A DNA stretch of 64,000 bases from assembly GCA_032622095.1 (NCBI GenBank), contig CP136065.1, positions 55,113,949 through 55,177,948 on the forward strand. Direction: 5' to 3'. This document shows positions 1-8,765 of the stretch, one piece after another. The notes under the pieces are model-generated. The model ran no database searches, was not told the DNA's origin, and saw only the letters and a program-made list of their open reading frames with translations. A program made the translations under genes and the position numbers. Position 1 is the first letter of the stretch, and the number at the start of each line of letters is the position of its first letter. Source of the stretch: Siphonodentalium dalli. Lineage: Eukaryota; Mollusca; Scaphopoda; Gadilida; Siphonodentaliidae.

Positions 1-177
1 CCAGTAGCACTGTTACAAGTGAAACTAAATAAATATTACTTCTCGTATCTTTCGCTTTGGTAAAGATGCATGCTATGTGCACGTTTCCGTTCATATTCTG
101 GCACCATATGGTTTTCTATGACGAAATGCCCGCAAAAACAAAAAAACGTGCAAACTTGCCAGCGTATGAACGTACCC
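1..177. mobile_element. MITE abutting the donor of stalk exon 1 (left part outside window)
   Basis: Positions 1-177 match 2812-2984, the right part of the complete MITE in front of stalk exon 3. The right terminus reads GAACGTACCC followed by TTA and then the exon donor. The terminal inverted repeat is of the GGTACGTTCATACACTGGC type. Confidence 0.6.
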
Positions 178-181
178 TTAC

Positions 182-268
182 CTGAAGGGATTGTTGTTGT
201 TGTTGTCGTTGTTGCTGTTGTTGTTGTTGGTGACATAGTCGGTTCCGTCGTCTGGTCAGTAACAGGTG
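182..268 (-). CDS. Thr-rich stalk exon 1 of locus 1 (partial gene)
   Basis: Minus-strand internal exon of 87 bp. Acceptor tatatag precedes CACCTGTTAC and the donor is CCTTCAG|gtaaggg. It starts and ends in phase 1, so it can be gained or skipped without a frameshift. It encodes PVTDQTTEPTMSP followed by a run of Thr with one Ala and then IPS, a short mucin-like O-glycosylatable spacer. It is the last of three tandem copies in locus 1 and the shortest (28 full codons plus split codons). The phase fits directly after the CTLD-3 exon at 10463-10683. The plus-strand poly-Val reading frame is only its shadow. No transmembrane exon follows inside the window, so the gene continues beyond the left edge. 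Exon edges and phases are read from the sequence; the stalk function is inferred. Confidence 0.75.
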
Positions 269-348
269 CTATATAATAAAACAAAACAAAAATAAAGATA
301 TCGCAAACTTCAGCGACGAAAATAGAAGCGAACAAAACCCATTACCAA

Positions 349-762
349 GGGTACGTTCATTATCTGGCAAGTTTGCACTACATGTATTACAGGCATTTGC
401 TCATAAAACCCCCAATTGGGGCCAGAATATGAACGGCAACATGCATATAAGATGCATATTTACCAAAAGTAACGAGATTAGACGTAAGAGTACGATAGTT
501 CCACGTGTAACGGTGCTACTAACACATTGCTTAGAATGCCTGTATAATTTATTTTTTCGAGATAATTGCAAACTATGTACAGGCAAATTTCGATAGCATC
601 ACTCCTATGCAACTACATAGTTTTTATTTCTCACGTAGTTAGCCATGGTACAGATGCATTTTATGATCAGTTTTCATTCGGTGTCTGGCACAGTGTAGCT
701 CTCTATACCGAACTGCCTCGAAAGAATGTCTGGCCAATTTGCAAGTGTATGAACGTATACCC
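349..762. mobile_element. MITE of the GGTACGTTCATAC family, upstream of stalk exon 1
   Basis: About 414 bp with terminal inverted repeats GGGTACGTTCAT on the left and its complement (slightly degenerate, ATGAACGTATACC type) on the right. The flanks are CAA on the left and TAA on the right, so the TSD is imperfect. Equivalent insertions sit at 1479-1869 and 3204-3594 beside the other two stalk exons. No coding capacity is seen. The TIR and 3-bp TWA-like TSD suggest a PIF/Harbinger-type non-autonomous element, which is an inference. Confidence 0.6.
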
Positions 763-765
763 TAA

Positions 766-1164
766 ACGACGCAAATCAAATGAAATCCAACAGAATTCTA
801 TAACGCGCTATATATAATTTGCGAGCCACATTTGCGCATGCAGGATAAATTGCATGGTAATTAAGTGATTCCGCGTGTAGGTTATGTCGTGTAACGTGTA
901 GGCATTAAACCGCCATTTTAAGAAAATGTCCAGTCATAAACATGGTTTGTTTTGTTTGGAAGATAGCTCAGGTTTAGTTATAATATAATATCCTATGGTG
1001 ATTGATCCTTCGAATGTATAACCCGTTATAACTCATCCGATCGCCACAAGCTCTTTTGACTTCTACTGCTACGGAGTTATGCCTTTTGAAACGATATTTA
1101 TTGATATACTGTTAAAGTCTTGTTAAATGTTATGCGACGAGATGTTCCCCTATTACAGGCATTT
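766..1164. repeat. Intronic segment shared with units B, C and 8766-8940
   Basis: No gene is seen. This spacer is duplicated at about 1873-2060 and 3598-3811. Its part from about 987 to 1160 matches 8766-8930. It is the unbroken version of the site that the large Helitron split at 3821/8766. Confidence 0.7.
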
Positions 1165-1250
1165 GTTCATATTCTGGCACCATATGGGTTTCTATGACGA
1201 AATGCCCGGAAAAACATACCGTGCAAACTTGCCAGCGTATGAACGTACCC
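1165..1250. mobile_element. Truncated MITE abutting the donor of stalk exon 2
   Basis: Only the right portion of the MITE is present, from GTTCATATTCTGGCACCATA to GAACGTACCC. The sequence before it (CTATTACAGGCATTTG) is shared with 8920-8937, so the copy looks like the product of unequal recombination. Confidence 0.55.
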
Positions 1251-1254
1251 TTAC

Positions 1255-1398
1255 CTGAAGGGATTGTTGTTGTTGTTGTTGTCGTCGTTGTTGTTGTTGT
1301 TGTTGTTGTCGTCGTTGCTGTTGTCGTCGTTGTAGTTGTTTCTGCTGCTGTTGTTGTTGGTGATATAGTGGGTTCCGTCGTCTGGGCAGTAACAGGTG
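1255..1398 (-). CDS. Thr-rich stalk exon 2 of locus 1
   Basis: Minus-strand phase 1-1 exon of 144 bp, with acceptor tatatag|CACCTG and donor TTCAG|gtaagg. It encodes PVTAQTTEPTISP, then about 30 residues almost entirely Thr broken by a few Ala and Glu, then IPS. The Thr codons are ACA and ACG in an (AAC/GAC)n-like tract, seen as GTT/GTC on the plus strand, so replication slippage could change stalk length without breaking frame. It is the second of three tandem copies, 48 codons long against 29 and 45 for its neighbours. A mucin-like spacer between the CTLD and the membrane is the likely role. Confidence 0.75.
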
Positions 1399-1478
1399 CT
1401 ATATAATAAAACAAAACAAAAATAAACATACCGCAAACTTCAGCGACGAAAATAGAAGCGAACAAAACCCATTACTAA

Positions 1479-1869
1479 AGGTACGTTCATACACTGCCAA
1501 GTTTGTATATATTACAGGCATTTTCTCATAGAAACGCCAATTGGGGCCAGAATATGAACGGCAACATTCATATAAGATGCATATTTACCAAAAGTAACGA
1601 GATGAGAAGTAATATTACGATGGTTCCACGTGTAACGGTGCTACTAACACATTGCTTAGATTGCCTGTATAATTTATAACTATGTACAGGCAAATTTCAA
1701 TAGCGTCACTACTAGTGCAACTACATAGTTTTTATTTCTCACGTAGTTAGCCATGGTACAGATGCATTTTATGATAATTTTTCATTCGGTGTCTGGCACA
1801 GAGTAGCTCTCTATACCGAACTGCCTGCGAAAGAATATCTGGCCAATTTGCAAGTGTATGAACGTACCC
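1479..1869. mobile_element. MITE (391 bp) upstream of stalk exon 2, TSD TAA
   Basis: Terminal inverted repeats AGGTACGTTCATACACTG and the complement GTGTATGAACGTACCC are flanked by TAA at 1476-1478 and 1870-1872. It has the same length as the copy at 3204-3594. The corresponding position in locus 2 (about 49832) has no insertion, giving an empty site. Confidence 0.7.
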
Positions 1870-2059
1870 TAAACGACGCAAATCAAATGAAATCCAACAT
1901 AATTCTATAACGCGCTATATATAATTTGCGAGCCACATTTGTGCATGCAGGATAAACTGGTAATTAGAGAGATTCTGCTTGTAGGTTATGACGTGTTATG
2001 TAACGTGTAGGCATTAAACCGCCATTTTATGAAAATGTCCAGTCATAAACATGGTTTGT

Positions 2060-2229
2060 TTTGTTTGGAACAAAGGGAAAAAATGGACAATAACATACTG
2101 TTTATGCCATATTTCTGATTGGTATGAGAACAAAGTCTGTCTATATTTTACTATTATTTCTGTTTATGGCGGTTTTTGACGGAGGTGAATATTTTAACAG
2201 CATACCCACCGCCAACGCCTCGCGTATCT
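2060..2229 (+). mobile_element. Right-end fragment of a piggyBac-like MITE
   Basis: From about ATGGACAATAACATACTG to CGTATCT next to TTAA (2230-2233), it matches the 3' part of the MITEs at 14581-15074 and 43960-44925. The 5' half is missing. Confidence 0.55.
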
Positions 2230-2233
2230 TTAA

Positions 2234-2567
2234 TATCTCCATTATTACCATTTCCATGCCATTATAACTGGTGGAATCGTTTGGTGAGACGTCTTACACA
2301 AACTGAACACAATGGAAAAAAACCCAACATAAAAACACTGGTGGGCGGGTTCGTAAACAAAGTAATTAAATAGGTGTACCATTATAGTCGAATATAACTA
2401 TAATATGGAAATCCAGGATGTGCCTGGCTCGTTACTGGCGTAACGACGGGGAAAATTCGACGATATGGATACATGTATTCGTACCCAAGAACGATATCAA
2501 CCAATAATACATGTTCCATTATACTTATTGCAGATGCGGAGTCTCTAAACGGGGTTTCTAATTCGAC
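2234..2567. other. Intron; downstream flank of the ancestral stalk exon
   Basis: No coding sequence is seen. From about 2380 to 2567 the sequence matches 49390-49580, the intron just 3' of the stalk exon in locus 2. This shows that stalk exon 3 and the locus-2 stalk exon are orthologous or paralogous positions. Confidence 0.6.
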
Positions 2568-2570
2568 TAA

Positions 2571-2984
2571 GGGTACATTCATGCACTGGCAAGTTTGCAC
2601 GGTATGGTTTGCAGATATTTTGTCGTAGAAAACGATATGGTGCCATAATATGAACAGAAACAAGCACATAAAGTGCATCTGTGCCACAGCTAACTACGTG
2701 CGAAGTAAAATCTATGTAGTCCCTCTAGTAACGATGCTACCAGAATTTGCCTGTAAATATCATGGAATTATCTCGCAAGAATAAATCATACAGGTATTTG
2801 AAGGCAAATTCCAGTAGCACTGTTACAAGTGAAACTAGATAAATTTTACTTCTCGTATCTTTCGCTTTGGTAAAGATGCATGTTATGTGCACGTCTCCGT
2901 TCATATTCTGGCACCATATGGGTTTCTATGACGAAATGCCCGGAAAAACATACCGTGCAAACTTGCCAGCGTATGAACGTACCC
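2571..2984. mobile_element. MITE inserted in the splice donor of stalk exon 3
   Basis: Complete 414-bp copy. The left terminus GGGTACATTCATGCACTGG follows TAA (2568-2570); the right terminus GAACGTACCC is followed by TTA (2985-2987) and then C2988, the complement of the donor G. The locus-2 counterpart reads AACATACCTGAAGG with no insertion, so this is a precise insertion at intron positions +2 to +4. Confidence 0.7.
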
Positions 2985-2988
2985 TTAC

Positions 2989-2996
2989 CTGAAGGG

Positions 2997-3028
<32 letters not shown>

Positions 3029-3123
3029 CGTCGTCGTTGTTGTTGTCGTCGTTGTAGTTGTTTCTGCTGTTGTTGTTGTTGTTGGTGATATAGTCGGTTC
3101 CGTCGTCTGGGCAGTAACAGGTG
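2989..3123 (-). CDS. Thr-rich stalk exon 3 of locus 1
   Basis: Minus-strand phase 1-1 exon of 135 bp with acceptor tatatag|CACCTG and donor TTCAG|gtaagg. It encodes PVTAQTTEPTISP, a short Thr/Ala/Glu segment, about 20 consecutive Thr and IPS. It is the first of the three tandem stalk exons met by transcription and is framed by MITEs on both sides (2571-2984 and 3204-3594). The upstream exon is CTLD-3 part B (10463-10683), which ends in phase 1 with a G, giving Ala at the junction. Confidence 0.75.
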
Positions 3124-3203
3124 CTATATAATAAAACAAAACAAAAATAAACATACCGCAAACTTCAGCGACGAAAATAGAAGCGAACAAAACCCATTAC
3201 TAA

Positions 3204-3594
3204 AGGTACGTTCATACACTGCCAAGTTTGTATATATTACAGGCATTTTCTCATAGAAACGCCAATTGGGGCCAGAATATGAACGGCAACATTCATATAA
3301 GATGCATATTTACCAAAAGTAACGAGATGAGAAGTAATATTACGATGGTTCCACGTGTAACGGTGCTACTAACACATTGCTTAGATTGCCTGTATAATTT
3401 ATAACTATGTACAGGCAAATTTCAATAGCGTCACTACTAGTGCAACTACATAGTTTTTATTTCTCACGTAGTTAGACATGGTACAGATGCATTTTATGAT
3501 AATTTTTCATTCGGTGTCTGGCACAGAGTAGCTCTCTATACCGAACTGCATGCGAAAGAATATCTGGCCAATTTGCAAGTGTATGAACGTACCC
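3204..3594. mobile_element. MITE (391 bp) upstream of stalk exon 3, TSD TAA
   Basis: Same termini and length as 1479-1869. TAA occurs at 3201-3203 and 3595-3597. Removing the element gives CATTACTAAACGACGCAAAT, which aligns with uninterrupted CATTGCGAAACGGAAAGCAA in locus 2 near 49828. Confidence 0.7.
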
Positions 3595-3821
3595 TAAATG
3601 ACGCAAATCAAATGAAATCCAACAGAATTCTATAACGCGCTATATATAATTTGCGAGCCACATTTGCGCATGCAGGATAAATTGCATGGTAATTAAGTGA
3701 TTCCGCGTGTAGGTTATGTCGTGTAACGTGTAGGCATTAAACCGCCATTTTATGAAAATGTCCAGTCATAAACATGGCTTGTTTTGTTTGGAAGATAGCT
3801 CAGGTTTAGTTATAAATATAA

Positions 3822-4189
3822 CTAGCCGATGAGCCCGACGTTGTCCGGGCTATTCAAAAACCAAATTTCAAGTCGATAGCTCCACCCGTTTCCGAGATCT
3901 GGTCTGCGCATGCGCGAAGCTGGCGTCGCACGGGCTCGGCGACCCGATAAAATTCGTACCCGGTGCAAGATACATTCACATACCAAATTTCAAGTCGATA
4001 GATCCACCCGTTTCCGAGATATCGTCTGCGCATGCGCTGCACGGGCGTCGGGCGCGCCAATACGACAACGACGACCGCCTGGTCAAACTACACACACGTA
4101 CCAAGTTTCGTCCCGATCGGTCGAGAATCGTAGATTTGTATAAATGACAGACAGACAGACAGACAGAGGTCTTCAAAATATATATGAGA
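3822..4189 (-). mobile_element. Short non-autonomous Helitron, tandem copy 1
   Basis: It runs from the complement of ...CATCGGCTAG to the complement of TCTCATATATATTTTGAAG, with a GTCTGTCT microsatellite just inside the 5' end and a 3'-terminal GC hairpin about 8 bases before CTAG. It contains about two copies of a roughly 122-bp internal unit (AAATTTCAAGTCGATAG...). No ORF belongs to it; the reading frames across it are repeat shadows. Confidence 0.8.
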
Positions 4190-4695
4190 CTAGCCGATGA
4201 GCCCGACGTTGTCCGGGCTATTCAAAAACCAAATTTCAAGTCGATATAGCCCCCCCCCCGTTTCCGAGATCTGGTCTGCGCATGCGCGAAGCTTGCGTCG
4301 CACGGGCTCGGCGACCCGATAAAATTCGTATCCGGGGCAAGATACATTCACATACCAAATTTCAAGTCGATAGCTCCACCCGTTTCCGAGATCTGGTCTG
4401 GGCATGCGCGAAGCTGGCGTCGCACGGGCTCAGCGACCCGATTAAATTCGTATCCGGGGCAAGATACATTCACATACCAAATTTCAAGTCGATAGCTTCA
4501 CCCGTTTCCGAGATCTCATCTGCGCATGCGCGAAGCAGGCGCCACACGGGCTCGCCAATACGACAACGTTCACCGCCTGGTCAAACTACACACACGTACC
4601 AAGTTTCGTCCCGATCGGTCGAGAATCGTAGATTTGTATCAATGACAGACAGACAAACAAACAAACAAACAGAGGTCTTCAAAATATATATGAGA
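4190..4695 (-). mobile_element. Short non-autonomous Helitron, tandem copy 2
   Basis: It abuts copy 1 with no spacer base, has the same termini and about three internal units of roughly 122 bp. Head-to-tail, end-to-end junctions like this are a known outcome of rolling-circle transposition. Confidence 0.8.
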
Positions 4696-5377
4696 CTAGC
4701 CGATGAGCCCGACGTTGTCCGGGCGACGTTGTCCGGGCTATTCAAAAACCAAATCCCGACGTTGTCCGGGCTATTCAAAAACCAAATTTCAAGTCGAAAG
4801 CTCCACCCGTTTCCTAGATCTGGTCTGCGCATGCGCGAAGCTGGCGTCGCACGGCCTCGGCGACCCGATAATAAAATTCGTATCCGGGGCAAGATACATT
4901 CACATACCAAATTTCAAGTCGATAGCTCCACCCGTTTCCGATATCTCTATTGCGCATGCGCGAAGCTGGCGTCGGACGGGCTGGGCGACCCGATAAAATT
5001 CGTATCCGGGGCAAGATATATTCACGTACCAAATTTCAAGTCGATAGCTCCACCCGTTTCCGAGATCTCGTCTGCGCATGCGCGAAGCTGGCGTCGCACG
5101 GGCTCGGGGACCCGATAAAATTCGTATCCGGGGCAAGATACATTCACATAGCAAATTTCAAGTCGATAGCTCCACCCGTTTCCGAGATCTCGTCTGCGCA
5201 TGCGCTGCACGGGCGCCGCACGGGCTCGCCAATACGACAACGTCCACCGCCTGGTCAAACTACACACACATACCAAGTTTCGTCCCGATCGGTCGAGAAT
5301 CGTAGATTTGTATTAATGACAAACATACAGACAAACATACAGACAGACAGACAGAGGTCTTCAAAATATATATGAGA
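4696..5377 (-). mobile_element. Short non-autonomous Helitron, tandem copy 3
   Basis: It abuts copy 2, with the same termini. It has about five internal units, and the 3' hairpin region is partly reduplicated (two to three GACGTTGTCCGGG motifs at about 4711-4770). The base after its 5' end is T5378. Confidence 0.8.
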
Positions 5378-6119
5378 TGACCAGATTTTAGCACAGTAAT
5401 TACAATGAGATAAAATGTTCTTGACATACGTGGAAATGAACATCCGCAGTGGACGAAAGAAATTAGGGCGCTTAAAATAGCAAATTATAAGAAAAGACAG
5501 GTTAAGGCAGTAACTGCAATGATACAGTTATAGGGGAAGATATGCTTCTGATTAATGGATGAATGTTGATGAAATGTGCTGTGGTAGTGGGAAGAATTGT
5601 CCTTGTTCTGATTACATAAAGTCTTGTGTCTTTTCTTGCATGTATCGATGGCTGCCGGTGAATGACGGGTGATTTGCAGACGAGCAGCAGTCCACACCCG
5701 AATAGGGGAAGATATGCTTCTGATTAATACATTTCAAGTCGAAAGCTCCACCCTTTTCCGAGATCTGGAACTCCAATGGTAATGAAGAAATCAGAAAAGA
5801 TATTCAACGAAGCTCTCTGATTCAAGGAGAGTACACCAACAATGTCAACAAATGCACAAAACGTTAGTTCGTGGCGTTTGGTAGACATAGAATTCCTGGC
5901 TAACATATAAAGAGCGTTATCTGTGAACGGATTCCTGATATGGAAATAACAAAGAGCGTCTATATCATGTTTGATATTCTAATAGCATTTTCACAGTTCA
6001 CAGTTCACGCCAGAATAGGGGAAGATATGCTTATGATTAATTAATGGATGAATGTTGATGAAATGTGCTCATGTTTGATATTCTAATAGAAATGCATTTT
6101 CACAGTTCACGCCAGAATA
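5378..6119. repeat. Dispersed repeat GGGGAAGATATGCTTCTGATT
   Basis: A motif beginning CAGAATAGGGGAAGATATGC and continuing GATGAATGTTGATGAAATG recurs near 5535, 5703, 6010, 7476 and 7706. A CATGTTTGATATTCTAATAG...CGCCAGAATA segment occurs at about 5967-6019 and again at 6070-6119. No gene is seen. Short open frames on the minus strand have no recognisable domain. Confidence 0.5.
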
Positions 6120-7474
6120 TAGTCCAAGTCTTCTCGTACTAAAGCCGGCTAAGATATTGGGATGGAGGTGCCGGTCTTTAGTCCGAGTTCGTCCCGTATA
6201 GTCTCTTATGACACGACGTAAGCGTTATTGACCCGCTCAAATAAAACCACAATTATATGAAATAAAATATCACAATTGCGACAATAAACGGATATTTTCA
6301 ACAGAAGACATGCTATTTGATCTGAAACCCACATCAGTTGTGAATTGAAAGCGGTAATTTAATGCGAAAAGAGACATTTATCGCAATGTTTACAATTTTT
6401 TTAAAGTATGCGAACTCAGTTGACCTCGCGAACTGTGTTCGGCATTTTCCGTTGAAAATATTCCGTAGATTTTGGACAAACAACGCAAATTACGATGAAT
6501 TCTCCATTGTAATCGTAATTATGTGTGTCAATAAATAAAAAATAAATAGTTTAATTAAACATTGGAGATATAAATGTAATACATTAAATAAATTACGGGA
6601 ATTATAACCCTCTCAAAGTTAAAAACAGTGTAAACACAACGAGCATTAGAATAAATAATATGCCTTATATGGTGCTACATTTCACCCACATTTGGTGGAC
6701 TTCCGCGAAATTAAGATATATACTAAGCGAACAGGGCAATATATTGCTCTTGTTATGCACACAAAAAATCAAACAAAATTTGTATACATTTTGAACCTTA
6801 AGTTTGAAAAGTCCCACTGAAACGGAAGAACTATATTTCGAAACTGTGTGATTCGGTTATCCGATTATTTTATCAACACACAAATCAAAATGCACATCAC
6901 ACGCATGGCAAGTCAGACATAAGAGTTCTAATTTGCTCCAATTTTGACAAGTTGCTTGCGAAAATTGTCAACAAAACTACCGTTCTGATCCTCCATTATG
7001 TCATTAAGGTTTTAGTGCGGGAATTGTTCTCAAAGCACATAGGAAACTGGACTTTGGGGCGATCGGTTTTCGCCATTTTGTTCGGAAAACCCCGCGCTAT
7101 ATATAGAAACGGAAACTAGAATACCCAGCGGACAATGCCGGAATTCTTCGGAACCTGACTTCGGCTTTCAGTTAAGTAAACAAAATATAAAAACAGCGAT
7201 GTTGGTGACAATCAACCGGAATATTCTATGCGTAATGTAACATGAAAGTTAGATTATTATACACCATTATGACCATAATATGTCTCTCTTTCCGATGTAT
7301 ATAGCATCATGTATTGATTTATTAGGTAAATCGAGTAAAATACAACACAGATTCCCGCCACAGATCGCGGGCGTAAGTCGTGTCATAAGAGACTATACGG
7401 GACGAACTCGGACTAAAGATCGGCACCTCCATCCCAATATCTTAGCCGGCTTTAGTACGAGAAGACTTGGACTA
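6120..7474. mobile_element. Mutator-like (MULE) non-autonomous element, 1355 bp
   Basis: Terminal inverted repeats of about 105 bp start TAGTCCAAGTCTTCTCGTAC and differ at only a few positions. A perfect 9-bp direct repeat, GCCAGAATA, flanks it at 6111-6119 and 7475-7483. Long TIRs plus a 9-bp TSD are typical of Mutator-like elements. The interior is AT-rich and has no transposase-like ORF. An uninterrupted copy of the target lies next door at about 6009-6060. Confidence 0.8.
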
Positions 7475-7483
7475 GCCAGAATA

Positions 7484-8765
7484 GGGAAAGATATGCTTCT
7501 GATTAATTAATGGATGAATGTTGATGAAATGTGCTGTGGTTGTGAGAAGAATTGTCCTTATTCTGATAACATAAAGTCTTGTGTCTTTTCGTGCATGTAT
7601 CGTGAATGATGACGGTACAATTCTGATTACATAAAGTCTTGTGTCTTTTCGTGCATGTATCGTGAATGATGACGGCACAATTTCGTTATTATTGACCAGA
7701 TTTTAGTGGATGAATGTTGATGAAATGTGCTGTGGTAGTGGGAAGAATTGTCCTTGTTCTGATAACAAAGTCTTGTGTCTTTTCGTGCATGTATCGAGGG
7801 TTGCGCGCGCGAAGCTGGCGTCGCGAAGAATTGTCCTTGTTCTGATGAGTGCCGTTTTTTGTGAATGAGAGTGGAGAATGGGTGCTCTGGGCTTCTCCAA
7901 AATGCGACGTCGACGATTCCCGTGGGATAATGGCCCGTATATCTCTGTGCAGATGCTAATAACGTTGAATGGTAAACAAACGCTCTTTATAGCGATGCGT
8001 TAAAAACAAACGCTCATTAAATTATCACTTGATTAACCACCGCAGTGCCGTTTTTTGTGACTGAGAGTGGAGAATGGGTGCTCTGGGCTTCTCCAAAATG
8101 CGACGTCGACGATTCCCGTGGGATTTTACCTTTGGATCGTGGGGGGGGGGGGGGGTGAAAAAAAAATTCCGGCACGTATGCCGGGGTGGGTGGGTGGTCA
8201 AAGCCACCAACAAGCAATTTTTTCCGCAACTAAAAAAAAAAATCCTGCTTGTTTTTTTTAGTGTTTTGGCAATGAGTTGGGCTTCAAAACCACTTTGAAT
8301 GAGAGAAATAATGTAATTCTAACTGGTAAACTGACTGCAGGCAGTTATCGTGTTGTATTTTGTTGCAAATTTTGAAATCCAAGATGGCCGCTGGCAGCCA
8401 TGTTTTTTTGGCCGAATGACCTCAAAATGACTCATTCCTATTTACATGTCCATGTTAACATCCATGATAAATAGTATGTACATAAATTCATATACAGCTG
8501 TTTACAGTGAATTTCCCCCCGCAAATCTCTGTTTTAGTGTTAAAAGGGGGGTGGGTTTCAAAAAATGGTCGGAAAAACTGCCGAAAATGGGGGTGAGAGG
8601 GTACAAAAAATGATCGAAAGGGAAAAAATGCCATACGTGCCTGAAATATTTTTCCGACCCCCTCCCCCCCTGTTTGGATAGGAAGTTTGGTCTCGATCGG
8701 TCAACCCGTTTTCGATTCTATAAAGGACATACAGACAGACAGAGGTCTTCAAAATATATATGAGA
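7484..8765. repeat. Repeat fragments and a Helitron 5' end
   Basis: It contains further copies of the GAAGATATGC/ATGAATGTTGATGAAATG repeat, two tandem copies of AAAGTCTTGTGTCTTTTCGTG, a duplicated segment (GTGCCGTTTTTTGTGA...GACGTCGACGATTCCCG at about 7848-7923 and 8046-8121), a poly-G tract near 8140 and a Helitron 5' terminus ending at 8765. No supported gene. Confidence 0.5.

Larger units (their letters stand above)
3822..8765 (-). mobile_element. 4.94-kb Helitron-bounded composite insertion
   Basis: The left edge is the complement of a Helitron 3' end (hairpin GCCCGGACAACGTCGGGC, then CTCATCGG and CTAG). The right edge is the complement of a 5' end, TCTCATATATATTTTG. The flanking bases are A3821 and T8766, the expected A|T target. 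Removing 3822-8765 rejoins ATAAATATAA and TATACTATGGTG, which matches the unbroken site at about 980-996. Inside are three complete tandem short Helitrons and a 3.4-kb tail (5378-8765) with its own 5' end but no 3' end. The tail carries other repeats and a Mutator-like element. No Rep/helicase ORF is visible, so it is non-autonomous. Confidence 0.75.

Noticed and set aside
1194-1406. Plus-strand poly-Val reading frames over the GTT repeats (also at 70-276, 2880-3131, 49529-49774)
   Set aside because: They are the complement of the Thr-rich stalk exons, which have consistent splice sites and phases on the minus strand.
4282-5118. 278-codon plus-strand open frame
   Set aside because: It runs across tandem Helitron repeats and reads the same repeat unit several times; no domain.
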